DNA of 10,642 bases from Candidatus Treponema excrementipullorum (GCA_018883625.1 JAHLFV010000159.1:1-10642), one strand, 5' to 3'; numbered from the stretch's first letter, positions 1 through 6,897 are shown. Made by a program: numbers and translations. Notes: generated from the letters alone by a model not told the origin.

Positions 1-2288
1 CCTCTATCCGGGCAGTGACACAGTTGAATATCAGTAAACGCTCGTTGTCAGACCTATCCGGTATTGAATATTTTAGCGGACTGGAATATTTAGATTGTGC
101 CGTTAATTCTCTGACTACATTAGACGTATCGGGTTGCAAGGCATTAAAGGTATTGGATTGTTCCGATAACGATTTAATCTCGTTGAATGTGTCATCCAAC
201 ACAGATCTGACAAGTCTGAAATGTCCATGGAACAAACTAACTGCATTAGATGTATCGGGCTGTAGAGCTTTAACAGAATTGAAGTGTTCTGATAACGCCT
301 TGACAGAATTGGATGTATCGAACTGTATGGAACTAATGAAATTGGACTGCTACAGCAACAATTTGGCTGAATTGGATATTTCGGCTAACACAAAGCTGTC
401 AGAATTGAACTGTAGCATCAACAATCTGACTGAACTAGACTGTAGTTCTAATGCACTGACTATGCTGTATGTGTCAGGTTGTACTGCACTGGTGAAATTA
501 GAGTGTTCAGGAAATGGGCTGACCGAACTGAATGTGGTAGGTTGCACAGCCTTGACGGAATTTTTCTGTCCCGACAACACTTTGACCGAGCTGGATGTGT
601 CGGGTTGTACGGAACTAGCTGAATTTGACTGCAGTTCCAATGCTCTGACTGTGCTGGATGTATCAGACTGCACAGCTCTGACTAAATTGGACTGTTCGGA
701 GAATGGGCTGACCGAGCTGGATGTGTCGGGTTGTACGGAACTGACTGAATTGGACTGTTCAGGGAATGAAGTGACCGAGTTGAATGTATCAGCCAATACT
801 GTACTGACAAAGCTGAACTGTTCAAAAAACAAGTTGCCTGAACTGAATGTGCTGAATAACAGAGAATTGAAGGATATGTCTTGCTCTGAAAATGATTTAA
901 CCGAACTTGATATATCAGCTAATACTATTTTGGAGAGACTGAATTGTTCGGATAATAGGCTGACAGAATTGGATATATCAGCCAACAGGGACATGAAAAT
1001 CCTGGATTGCAGTTACAATGAGTTAACTGTAATAGATGTGTCGTTAAACACGGCTATGGAGAGCCTGAATTGTTCGAATAATAGGCTGACAGAATTGGAT
1101 GTATCAGCTAACAGGGGCATGAAAATTCTGGACTGCAGTTACAATGAGTTAACTGTAATAGATGTGTTGTTAAATACGGCTATGGAGAGTTTGAATTGTT
1201 CGAATAATAGGCTGACAGAATTGGATATATCAGCCAACAAGGTTATGAAAAGTGTGAATTGTGGGGTAAATAAGTTAACCGCAATAGATGTATCGTTAAA
1301 TACGGCTATGGAGAGTTTGAATTGTTCATGGAATAATCTGACCGAGTTGGATGTATCAGCTAACACAGAATTAACAAGCCTATCCTGTTCTGGTAACGCT
1401 TTGACCGAACTGGATGTATCAGTCAACAAACTACTTGGAAACCTGGTCTGCGATAGCAATAATCTGACAGTGCTGGATGTTTCAGCCAACACAGAACTGT
1501 TGACTCTGAGCTGTTCCTGGAACAATCTGGCTGAGCTAGATGTATCAGCCAACACAAAACTGGAGAGACTGTACTGCGTTTCCTGCAATTTTGACACAGT
1601 GGATGTATTGGCTAATACAGAACTGACAACTCTGTACTGTTCTTCCAACAATCTGGGAGAAGTGGATGTATCGGCTAATACAAAACTGATAGAGTTGGGC
1701 TGTTCTGAAAACGCCTTGACCACACTGGATGTATCGGCAAACACGGAACTGACAAGCCTGGATTGTTCTTCTAACAACCTAGGAGAACTGGATGTATCGG
1801 CAAACACAGAAATGACAAGTCTGGATTGTTCTTCCAACAATCTGGGAGAGGTGGATGTATCGGCAAATACAAAACTGAAATTGCTAGACTGTGCCTACAG
1901 CAATCTGAGAGAACTGAATATATCGGCTAACACAAAACTGACAAGACTTGTCTGTGACAACAACAATCTGACAGAGTTGAATATATCGGCAAACACAGAA
2001 CTGACAAGTCTGGATTGTTCTTACAACAATCTGGGAGAAGTGGATGTATCGGCAAATACAAAACTGACATGGTTGAACTGCTCCCACAACAATTTGGCAG
2101 AGTTGGATATCACCGCCATCACAGGACTGACGGAGATGAATGACTTTACAAATCTGAAATGCGGTGCTCAAATTTACGAACTAACACTGAAACTGACAGA
2201 GTCACAGGAAGCAATGTGGAACAGCAAATGGAAGGACGCACCCGTTCAGTCTGATAATTTCGGTGTTACATTGAAGGTGATTAAGTGA
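1..2288 (+). CDS. Leucine-rich repeat protein, 5' end outside window
   Basis: The frame is open from the left edge (first full codon at 3) to TGA at 2286. A GTG at 15 is available, but it lies inside an LRR cap-like sequence (VTQLNISKRSLSDLSGIEYF), so the real start, and probably a signal peptide, lie upstream. Some 32 units of 21 residues follow. Each nests an 11-residue half (LxxLDVSxNTx) and a 10-residue half (LxxLxCSxNx). This matches the nested LRR class called IRREKO in the literature. The Cys in each unit takes a core hydrophobic position and the Asn builds the turn ladder. The last 45 or so residues are non-repeat (LTLKLTESQEAMW and on), a tail typical of spirochaete and gut-bacterial LRR surface proteins. 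Expected role: extracellular or surface binding of host or bacterial ligands (inference). No anchor or catalytic motif is visible in this part. Confidence 0.9.
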   Translation, partial: SIRAVTQLNISKRSLSDLSGIEYFSGLEYLDCAVNSLTTLDVSGCKALKVLDCSDNDLISLNVSSNTDLTSLKCPWNKLTALDVSGCRALTELKCSDNALTELDVSNCMELMKLDCYSNNLAELDISANTKLSELNCSINNLTELDCSSNALTMLYVSGCTALVKLECSGNGLTELNVVGCTALTEFFCPDNTLTELDVSGCTELAEFDCSSNALTVLDVSDCTALTKLDCSENGLTELDVSGCTELTELDCSGNEVTELNVSANTVLTKLNCSKNKLPELNVLNNRELKDMSCSENDLTELDISANTILERLNCSDNRLTELDISANRDMKILDCSYNELTVIDVSLNTAMESLNCSNNRLTELDVSANRGMKILDCSYNELTVIDVLLNTAMESLNCSNNRLTELDISANKVMKSVNCGVNKLTAIDVSLNTAMESLNCSWNNLTELDVSANTELTSLSCSGNALTELDVSVNKLLGNLVCDSNNLTVLDVSANTELLTLSCSWNNLAELDVSANTKLERLYCVSCNFDTVDVLANTELTTLYCSSNNLGEVDVSANTKLIELGCSENALTTLDVSANTELTSLDCSSNNLGELDVSANTEMTSLDCSSNNLGEVDVSANTKLKLLDCAYSNLRELNISANTKLTRLVCDNNNLTELNISANTELTSLDCSYNNLGEVDVSANTKLTWLNCSHNNLAELDITAITGLTEMNDFTNLKCGAQIYELTLKLTESQEAMWNSKWKDAPVQSDNFGVTLKVIK
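111..2156 (+). repeat. 63-bp tandem LRR-coding array
   Basis: About 32 tandem units of 63 bp encode 21 residues each. Early units (to about 780) favour the VSGCT form of the first half, while later ones favour VSANT, so the array has two sequence blocks with a switch near 780. One unit at 426-455 is only 30 bp (LTELDCSSNA). The units are similar but not identical at the DNA level, which could allow recombination and copy-number change. Confidence 0.9.
960..1337 (+). repeat. Three tandem 126-bp double-LRR units
   Basis: Positions 960-1085, 1086-1211 and 1212-1337 each encode a 42-residue pair of LRR units. The first of each pair begins LTELD(I/V)SAN and the second begins LT(V/A)IDV and contains LNTAMESLNCS. 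Copies 1 and 2 are nearly identical, while copy 3 has drifted in its first half. This is a second-order duplication on top of the 63-bp repeat and indicates recent expansion by unequal exchange. Confidence 0.85.
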
Positions 2289-2323
2289 TTAGGTGTTAAA
2301 AGATATAATTGCTCAGTTTATAA

Positions 2324-2862
2324 GGAGAAAAAGCGGAACTGAAAGAACTGATATGCCATACAAATCACCTGTCCTCGCTAGATGTGTCGTCTGCTGCTTC
2401 ATTGGAAAAATTGGATTGCAATTACAACAAATTAAAATCTTTAAACCTGACCGACAACAGGAATCTGAGGGAACTGCATTGCGATATCAATATGCTGACA
2501 TCCCTGGATCTTTCCGGTAATCTCGCTTTGAAAATTTTGGACTGCAACAGCAACGAAAATCTTTCTTCACTCAATCTGACCGAGAATCGGGCATTGGAAG
2601 AATTGAATTGTACGTGTAACAATCTGTCGGAGTTGGATGTTTCCTCCGTTTCGAAACTGAAAAAATTGAGCTGCCATGCCAACCGTCTTTCCGTTTTGGA
2701 TTTGTCGGCCGTCAACCCCACCGAAGTGTGCTGCGGCAGTCAGAATTCCGACGGCAGCTCGGATCAAAATCTGAAACTGGTTCTTACATGGGAGCGGGCT
2801 GCTTCCTAGACAAGGGTGGCTATCGGGAAAATATAAATATTACGCCGACGGCGGCAGAATAA
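2324..2862 (+). pseudogene. Truncated and frameshifted tail of a second LRR gene
   Basis: After an in-frame TAA at 2321, the frame encodes LRR sequence at once (ELKELICHTNHLSSLDVSS), with no signal peptide and no LRR cap. The first standard start codon in this frame is a GTG at 2384 in the middle of a repeat. Five units follow (LxxLNLTxNRxLxxLxC type), then a tail beginning EVCCGSQNSDGSS. The frame stops at 2807 just after LKLVLT, where related tails carry about 20 more residues. A different frame continues from about 2803 (FLDKGGYRENINITPTAAE) to a stop at 2860-2862, suggesting a frameshift near 2790-2803. Repeat spelling (NLT, NCT, more GC-rich codons) differs from the upstream gene, so this is not a simple copy of its end. 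A GGAG lies at 2323-2327, so expression from a rare start cannot be fully excluded. Confidence 0.7.
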
Positions 2863-2869
2863 AGAAGTA

Positions 2870-2890
2870 AGCAGGTAGGATTTACCTGCT
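2870..2890. terminator. Eight-base-pair hairpin after the LRR remnant
   Basis: AGCAGGTA (2870-2877) and TACCTGCT (2883-2890) form a perfect 8-bp stem with a 5-nt loop. It sits eight bases after the presumed original stop of the LRR remnant. No T-run follows on the + strand, so it is either a weak or factor-dependent terminator or a plain stem-loop. The rest of 2891-3016 shows nothing recognisable. Confidence 0.4.
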
Positions 2891-3016
2891 ACGGCGCATC
2901 CTCGTTTGGAAATCATACCCATAGATAAGTGTTTTTCTGTGATACTTTATGATAAATTGGCAGACTTCGCACACACTAGGTACTTTTGTCTATAAAGTTC
3001 TGTGAATCTCTTTCTG

Positions 3017-3895
3017 TCAGATTTGGGCTCCATTTTTTTTGATAACCGGGATCCAAATTTCACTGTAAGCATAATTCTCTTTTGATTCATCCATGAGGGT
3101 AAAAGAGAAAGAAAAGGATTCTGCCAATTCATAATCTGATGAGGGAAACCATTCGGAATAAATTCGTGCCATTGTATCTTGTAAAGTAAAAGGAAATATT
3201 CCCTGGTTAGGAAAAACTGCCCATGTGTATGGTTTGATGTGTAGACATGCAAGCTGACAGCCGATATCCTCATGGGTGGTCAAAACACCGATTATATGTG
3301 TCAGTTCTCCTGATTCTTCAAGAAAATTTGTGTCAGACTCATAAGATACATTGACAACATGATACGGTTCCACATTTTGTATGCGATGCATTTCTTTTTG
3401 TTGTTCATCTGTTATACTTTGAGCCAGTTTAACAATTTCAGTATTAACCCCTTGAAATTGAAGGGGTACACGTTTACTCACGCCTGCAATGTTAAATGCA
3501 GGTTTTTCTACAATTTTGTAGTCCATAGTAACTCCTCCTTTAACTGTTATTACAAATTTAAATTTTTGAAAATTCTTACCTTGTCTAAGATCGGCAACTT
3601 GTGACGGTAAAATGCCGGACCACTTCTTAAAAGCTCGGGTAAAACCATCGATAGATTGGTACCCATATTTATATGCAACGTCTGTTACTGAAACATGTTG
3701 TAGAAGTTCTTTATTCGCCTCGGACAGTCTTCTGTGTTTTATATAGTCACTTAACGTCATATTTGTCAGAGCCCAAAATAGTTTTCTTAAATAGTAATCA
3801 GATACGTTAACATGTTCGGATACATCTTTAATCAAAAAATCTTCTTGTAAATGTTGTTCAATATAATCCATTGCATCGTTTAGCTTTTTAAGCAT
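3017..3895 (-). CDS. AraC-family regulator with GyrI-like effector domain
   Basis: The 292-residue protein has an AraC-type double helix-turn-helix at residues 5-103 (first helix pair around IKDVSEHVNVSDYYLRKLF, second around VTDVAYKYGYQSIDGFTRAF, ending KWSGILPSQV). Residues 124-289 form a GyrI-like (Rob/SbmC-type) small-molecule-binding domain ending in EIWIPV. Family members with this layout are transcription factors that bind drugs or other hydrophobic ligands and often control efflux or stress genes; the ligand cannot be told here. The ATG at 3893-3895 has an AGAGG about 7 bases upstream. The gene faces away from the Nudix gene across 262 bases, so it may act on that region or on itself. 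The order DNA-binding domain first, effector domain second is usual for this family. No obvious defect is visible. Confidence 0.93.
   Translation of the reverse strand: MLKKLNDAMDYIEQHLQEDFLIKDVSEHVNVSDYYLRKLFWALTNMTLSDYIKHRRLSEANKELLQHVSVTDVAYKYGYQSIDGFTRAFKKWSGILPSQVADLRQGKNFQKFKFVITVKGGVTMDYKIVEKPAFNIAGVSKRVPLQFQGVNTEIVKLAQSITDEQQKEMHRIQNVEPYHVVNVSYESDTNFLEESGELTHIIGVLTTHEDIGCQLACLHIKPYTWAVFPNQGIFPFTLQDTMARIYSEWFPSSDYELAESFSFSFTLMDESKENYAYSEIWIPVIKKNGAQI
3524..3541 (-). promoter_or_regulatory. Internal Shine-Dalgarno and in-frame ATG in AraC/GyrI gene
   Basis: On the minus strand AAAGGAGG (3541-3534) is followed after 7 bases by an in-frame ATG (3526-3524), coding for Met124 exactly at the junction between the DNA-binding and GyrI-like domains. 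It is a far better ribosome binding site than that of the full-length start. Initiation here would give a separate 169-residue effector-binding protein (3017-3526). It may instead be a relic of the fusion of two once separate genes. Confidence 0.55.
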
Positions 3896-4157
3896 TGTTT
3901 GCCTCTTTGCAATAATATCATAATTCTACCAGAGGTACTCGACATATTTGAAAAAAATAATCCGAATTATTGCCGGTAATGCTGTGATTATCATTACACA
4001 AAGTATAAGTTCGGAGGAGTTTTTAACACATTGGGTTTGGGAGCTACACAATAATTTTTTTCCAAAAATATATCAAAAAATAACATATTTCTGTGTTTCT
4101 CTCTCATGGAATGATAGTGTTTGTTTGGTATAGTTATTTTACAAAGGAGATGAATCT
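3896..4157. promoter_or_regulatory. Divergent intergenic region, AraC/GyrI and Nudix genes
   Basis: This is AT-rich DNA with A- and T-tracts around 4050-4085 that may be curved. A TATAGT at 4129-4134 could be a -10 element for the Nudix gene, but no convincing -35 is seen. A short inverted repeat TACC-AGA-GGTA lies at 3928-3938, close to the AraC/GyrI start. A short TTG-started open frame at 3948-4133 lacks a ribosome binding site and recognisable features and is not called. Confidence 0.4.
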
Positions 4158-4595
4158 ATGAAGTTACCCTACAAAGGTGGCGGTGTTGCACTTTTTTATA
4201 AAGATAAACATACCGGTGAATATTCGATTTTATTGGGAAAACGTACTATCGAGCCCGGTAAAGGAAAGTGGTCTATTCCCGGCGGAGGCTATGAACCGCA
4301 GGATGCTTCTATATGTGCTACAGCACAGAGGGAGTTTTGGGAAGAAACGGGAATCTCGCTGAAAACTGTTTGTCCCGCTTCAGATCCTGATATTTATCGA
4401 TTTCGTTTACCGTTTTTTACATGGGTAACATTTTTGCAGGAAGTACAATCAACGGATTTTCTTGCAAACGCCACAATCAGAGAGTTTTCTGAGTTACGAT
4501 TTATTCCTTTTAGCAAATTGCATACATATAAACTTGCTTTTGGCGTAAAAGCAGAAATTAGGGCTTTTAAACGCAGACATACAATGGAGGTGTAG
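4158..4595 (+). CDS. Nudix hydrolase
   Basis: This 145-residue protein, a usual length for a single-domain Nudix enzyme, should cleave a nucleoside diphosphate linked to another moiety in the cytoplasm using Mg2+. The Nudix box spans residues 44-66: GYEPQDA, then SICATAQ, then REFWEETGI. The metal-binding REFWEE core is intact. The spacing is one residue longer than GX5EX7RE, with Asp49 or Ala50 standing at the first Glu position. The preceding KGKWSIPGGG is typical of the fold, and GKGKWSIPGGG resembles MutT/ADP-ribose-type members, but the substrate cannot be named. The ATG has an AAAGGAGA 7 bases upstream (4143-4150). The next gene starts one base after the stop codon, so the two are probably one transcript. 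Confidence 0.93.
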   Translation: MKLPYKGGGVALFYKDKHTGEYSILLGKRTIEPGKGKWSIPGGGYEPQDASICATAQREFWEETGISLKTVCPASDPDIYRFRLPFFTWVTFLQEVQSTDFLANATIREFSELRFIPFSKLHTYKLAFGVKAEIRAFKRRHTMEV

Positions 4596-4596
4596 T

Positions 4597-4827
4597 ATGA
4601 GTAAATGGAGCGAAGAATTACAGGAAACAACAAGGATGGAAGTCTTTCCCGGTGCCATTATGAAGGATGAAGACCACAACTACGGGATATTTTTTGAAAT
4701 TAACGGAAATGTTGTGATCAAGGGTATTGTTCCCGGTAGCGGATTGATGCCTAAAGCCAGCGATGAAATTCTTGCAACCTTTGGTTCTGTAATGGAAATG
4801 GTAGAAGCCGGCTGGGTCATGGATTAA
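4597..4827 (+). CDS. Small acidic protein of unknown function
   Basis: This 76-residue protein is not recognised. It follows the Nudix stop by a single base and has a strong TGGAGG (4585-4590) six bases before its ATG, so it looks translated and coupled to the Nudix gene. It has no cysteine, no signal peptide and no membrane segment. The middle (NYGIFFEINGNVVIKGIVPGS) looks like short beta strands joined by turns, and the C-terminus is helical and acidic (DEILATFGSVMEMVEAG). It could be a small partner or substrate-specific accessory of the Nudix enzyme, but this is only inferred from position. It ends 15 bases before the stop codon of the convergent WYL gene, and no terminator is visible between them. 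Confidence 0.75.
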   Translation: MSKWSEELQETTRMEVFPGAIMKDEDHNYGIFFEINGNVVIKGIVPGSGLMPKASDEILATFGSVMEMVEAGWVMD

Positions 4828-4842
4828 GCACAAGGGCAACTT

Positions 4843-5862
4843 TTACTTCTGTATCTTATGGTACAGTGCGGTGATTTCTGTCTTCCAACGGTCAACAAGC
4901 TTTTGGGGAGCCAAGGGTTCTGCCTGTACGCCCCAGCTTAAAATCAGTTGGAAGACTTTATCGTCCTGAGTAGAAGAAAATGTGATAGTGGTAGAACTTT
5001 CGTCTTCGGTGATTTCTTGATCATCTGCCCATTTGTGATGTTTTATCCATTCTTTGGCATACCCGGTAAAACGTATGACATATTTTTCTACGTTTAAACC
5101 TTTATAGGCTCCCAGCCTTCCGCCACCGCACCGGAATTTAAAGTCAAAATCTTTGGGTAATGTAAATTCCTCGTTGGTAATGATGATATCCGCCATAAAA
5201 TTAAGGTCGTAGAGCAGTTCCATTTCTGCGTAATCGCTGTGAGCAAACAGATACACGGAACCGTCGTCCAAAAGAAGCTGATAGGGACACACTGTTCTTT
5301 GGGCAAGTTGGTTTGTGTATGGTTTTTTATAGCGAAATTTAATTTTTACGTTTCTTTTCAGAGCTTCGTAGACTTTATTCCAGTTATGGGGATTTACGTT
5401 ATACTCGATTTGAGGTGGTACCGTTATGCGGGCAGAGGAAAATATTTCGTCATCCTTGGCAAGATTCGGCTCCAATTTATAGAGTAGTTCCACAAGATTG
5501 TTAAATACGGGAGTATCTTTGTATTGTTGCATTAAACCTTTCACACCGGCAACAAGAGCGATATTCTTTTTTGTGTCGGAATCAAAATATTCTTTTCCAT
5601 CGTCGATTCTGACATAGCTACCGTGTTTAAATTCGATGATTCCTAAATCGGTCAAAATAGATGTGGCTCTGTACACGGTAATTTTGGCAACACCCATTCG
5701 TTCTTTTAAATATTCCGCATTGCATTTTATGCCGGAGTCCCGGGGAATTTCCCGTAAAATGGCGAGAATCTGACAGCAGTTGTGATCCAGTTCAATTTTT
5801 TTAGGCGTTTCTCTTTGCAGTGTATTTTTATGTTTTTCTTCGTCTGAAAGTTTTTTACTCAT
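4843..5862 (-). CDS. WYL-domain transcriptional regulator
   Basis: This 339-residue protein has the layout of DeoR-like WYL regulators. A winged helix-turn-helix spans about residues 26-86 (ILAILREIPRDSG, then NAEYLKERMGVAKITVYRATSIL, wing GSYVRI). A WYL domain spans about 160-232, where the signature reads VYLFAH, so Trp is replaced by Val. A C-terminal WCX-type domain spans about 255-335 (FQLILSWGVQAEPLAP). WYL domains bind nucleotides or nucleic-acid-like ligands in several known regulators, including ones tied to DNA damage and phage defence; no such genes are seen beside it here. The ATG at 5860-5862 lacks a Shine-Dalgarno. A TATACT -10 ends only 6 bases before the start, suggesting a leaderless transcript. 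Convergent with the Nudix pair. Confidence 0.92.
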   Translation of the reverse strand: MSKKLSDEEKHKNTLQRETPKKIELDHNCCQILAILREIPRDSGIKCNAEYLKERMGVAKITVYRATSILTDLGIIEFKHGSYVRIDDGKEYFDSDTKKNIALVAGVKGLMQQYKDTPVFNNLVELLYKLEPNLAKDDEIFSSARITVPPQIEYNVNPHNWNKVYEALKRNVKIKFRYKKPYTNQLAQRTVCPYQLLLDDGSVYLFAHSDYAEMELLYDLNFMADIIITNEEFTLPKDFDFKFRCGGGRLGAYKGLNVEKYVIRFTGYAKEWIKHHKWADDQEITEDESSTTITFSSTQDDKVFQLILSWGVQAEPLAPQKLVDRWKTEITALYHKIQK

Positions 5863-5868
5863 ACAAAC

Positions 5869-5908
5869 AGTATATCACGGAACATCGGAAACTATCACAC
5901 ATTGATAG
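5869..5908 (-). promoter_or_regulatory. WYL gene promoter with 17-bp inverted repeat
   Basis: The minus strand has TATACT at 5874-5869 as a near-consensus -10. A perfect inverted repeat CTATCA-CACAT-TGATAG (5892-5908, 6-bp arms, 5-nt spacer) covers the -35 position, 17 bases from the -10. That is where a repressor would block RNA polymerase, so autoregulation by the WYL protein is plausible. Both points are inferred from sequence only. Confidence 0.55.
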
Positions 5909-6100
5909 CAGATCTTTAATTTTTTTCTTCCGTTAATATTTTTTTTAGCTTTGTGGAAGAAAGTTTGTTAGAGAAAAGAATAAAAGCATAGGTGTTTGTA
6001 GTTGGATGTAATTGCGAAAGTTTTTGGGGATACAGGTATTAAGGAAAATCCTTATCCGATTAAAAACAATTTAATTGACAGCAGTACATACCTTTTCTGC
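5909..6100. other. Gene-free AT-rich spacer with a long inverted repeat
   Basis: T-rich DNA lies between the WYL promoter and the flavin reductase terminator. TTTCTTCC (5924-5931) and GGAAGAAA (5955-5962) form 8-bp arms around a 23-nt loop. No adjacent T-run marks a terminator. A TTG-started open frame at 6002-6163 encodes 53 residues (begins LDVIAKVFGDTGIKENPYP) with a weak AGGTG upstream. Its text looks protein-like but is not recognised, so it is not called as a gene. Confidence 0.5.
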
Positions 6101-6158
6101 AAAACTGCCGAAAAAGTTCTTTTACAATTGAAATCTAAAATAGTTTTACGGCAGTTTT
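6101..6158 (-). terminator. Bidirectional terminator-like hairpin
   Basis: AAAACTGCCG (6101-6110) and CGGCAGTTTT (6149-6158) are perfect 10-bp arms. An extra AAAA/TTTT pairing on the inside is possible past one bulged base. The loop is long, about 38 nt. It lies 33 bases beyond the stop of the leftward flavin reductase gene, with T-rich ends on both strands, so it fits as that gene's terminator. Confidence 0.5.
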
Positions 6159-6191
6159 TATAGTTTCATTTTACGGAATCTTTATGGAAAG

Positions 6192-6764
6192 CTACCCTTT
6201 CATTAAATCTGCACCGCTGTGCCATGCTTTACCTATTTTTTCTCCGATAGAGTAGTATCCGTGTTGCATTTGATCAAATACAAAGGCTTTTAATTTTCCG
6301 GCATCTATTTTACCTGCCTGATCAAGAACTGCATCGTCAGCAAGTACGTTAATAATTTTTCCCAAAACCCGAAGACCATAGGGTTGATCCTGCATTTCAA
6401 GTACTGTGCATTCCAATGTGAGAGGATACTCGCAGATTACAGGAGCATCAACTCGTTGGCTTTTCACTGCGTGGAGACCGGTACGCTCAAATTTATCTGT
6501 CATTTTATTAGAGCTGGCTATACCGAAAAAATCAGATTCTTTTAGGGTGTCTGTTCCCGGTACTGCTAAGGTAAATGCCTTTCTATTTTTTAAGTTTGCT
6601 ACAGTTTTGTGGTTGGCTTCCAAGTTTAATGCCACCATATCCTCTGCACAAATTCCTCCCCAAGCCATCATCATTACATCTACAGAATCGTCTTCGTTGT
6701 AGGTTCCAATCATATAGGTGGGCATCGGAAATAAGTAAGGTTGAACTCCTAAATCTTTTGTCAT
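6192..6764 (-). CDS. Flavin reductase family protein (FMN split-barrel)
   Basis: The 190-residue protein belongs to the flavin reductase/flavoredoxin (DIM6/NTAB-like) family, whose FMN-binding split beta-barrel moves electrons from NAD(P)H or a partner to flavin or other acceptors. The family pattern is visible: PMPTYMIGTYNEDDSVDVMM at residues 13-32, AWGGICAEDMVALNLEANH next, NLKNRKAFTLAVPG, then DFFGIASSNKMTDKF, and the strand ECTVLEMQDQPYG. The start is taken at the ATG at 6762-6764, because AAAAGGAGT (6779-6771) sits 6 bases upstream. A longer frame from 6806 would add 14 residues that include this ribosome binding site, so it is rejected. The gene is divergent from the HxlR regulator gene, a frequent pairing in which the regulator controls the flavoenzyme. 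The physiological acceptor is unknown. Confidence 0.92.
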   Translation of the reverse strand: MTKDLGVQPYLFPMPTYMIGTYNEDDSVDVMMMAWGGICAEDMVALNLEANHKTVANLKNRKAFTLAVPGTDTLKESDFFGIASSNKMTDKFERTGLHAVKSQRVDAPVICEYPLTLECTVLEMQDQPYGLRVLGKIINVLADDAVLDQAGKIDAGKLKAFVFDQMQHGYYSIGEKIGKAWHSGADLMKG

Positions 6765-6839
6765 AATGTAACTCCTTTTGAAATAATTTTCAGCGAATTG
6801 GCACAACAGTGTTGGTCTGTTGACTTAATACGCTCTTAC

Positions 6840-6872
6840 TATCATGATACTATTGCATATTCCAAAAGACAA
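6840..6872 (-). promoter_or_regulatory. Flavin reductase promoter with palindromic -10
   Basis: On the minus strand TTGTCT (6872-6867) and TATCAT (6849-6844) are separated by 17 bases, a good sigma-70-type promoter. The -10 lies inside the perfect 10-bp palindrome TATCATGATA (6840-6849), which extends with one mismatch to TACTATCATGATACTA (6837-6852). The palindrome is a possible operator half for the divergent HxlR protein. Confidence 0.6.
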
Positions 6873-6897
6873 GTACGCACATTAAAGTGCGATACTT
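6871..6897. promoter_or_regulatory. Candidate HxlR operator
   Basis: AAGTACGCAC, a 6-nt spacer ATTAAA, then GTGCGATACTT form an inverted repeat with 10-bp arms and one extra A in the right arm. The GTAC/GTAT ends recall the GTA-rich palindromes bound by HxlR proteins. It overlaps the -35 of the leftward promoter and lies 43 bases before the HxlR start, so it could regulate both genes. Confidence 0.55.

Noticed and set aside
350..994. Long antisense open frames through the LRR array (also 1139-1840 and 1884-2171)
   Set aside because: They mirror the 63-bp periodicity of the sense gene, which keeps the opposite strand free of stops. Their products are periodic Ser-rich or Cys-rich text with no ribosome binding sites.
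2293..2520. Open frame of 75 codons between the LRR genes
   Set aside because: It overlaps the LRR remnant in another frame. Only the remnant frame has repeat-protein sequence.
2947..3273. Leftward 108-codon frame overlapping the AraC/GyrI gene
   Set aside because: It is a shadow in another frame of the GyrI-like domain, with no domain pattern of its own.
3948..4133. TTG-started frame between the AraC/GyrI and Nudix genes
   Set aside because: It has no ribosome binding site, no recognisable features and AT-rich composition, and it fills a divergent promoter region.
6765..6806. Upstream 14-codon extension of the flavin reductase
   Set aside because: The AAAAGGAGT ribosome binding site lies inside it, and family homology begins at the ATG at 6764.
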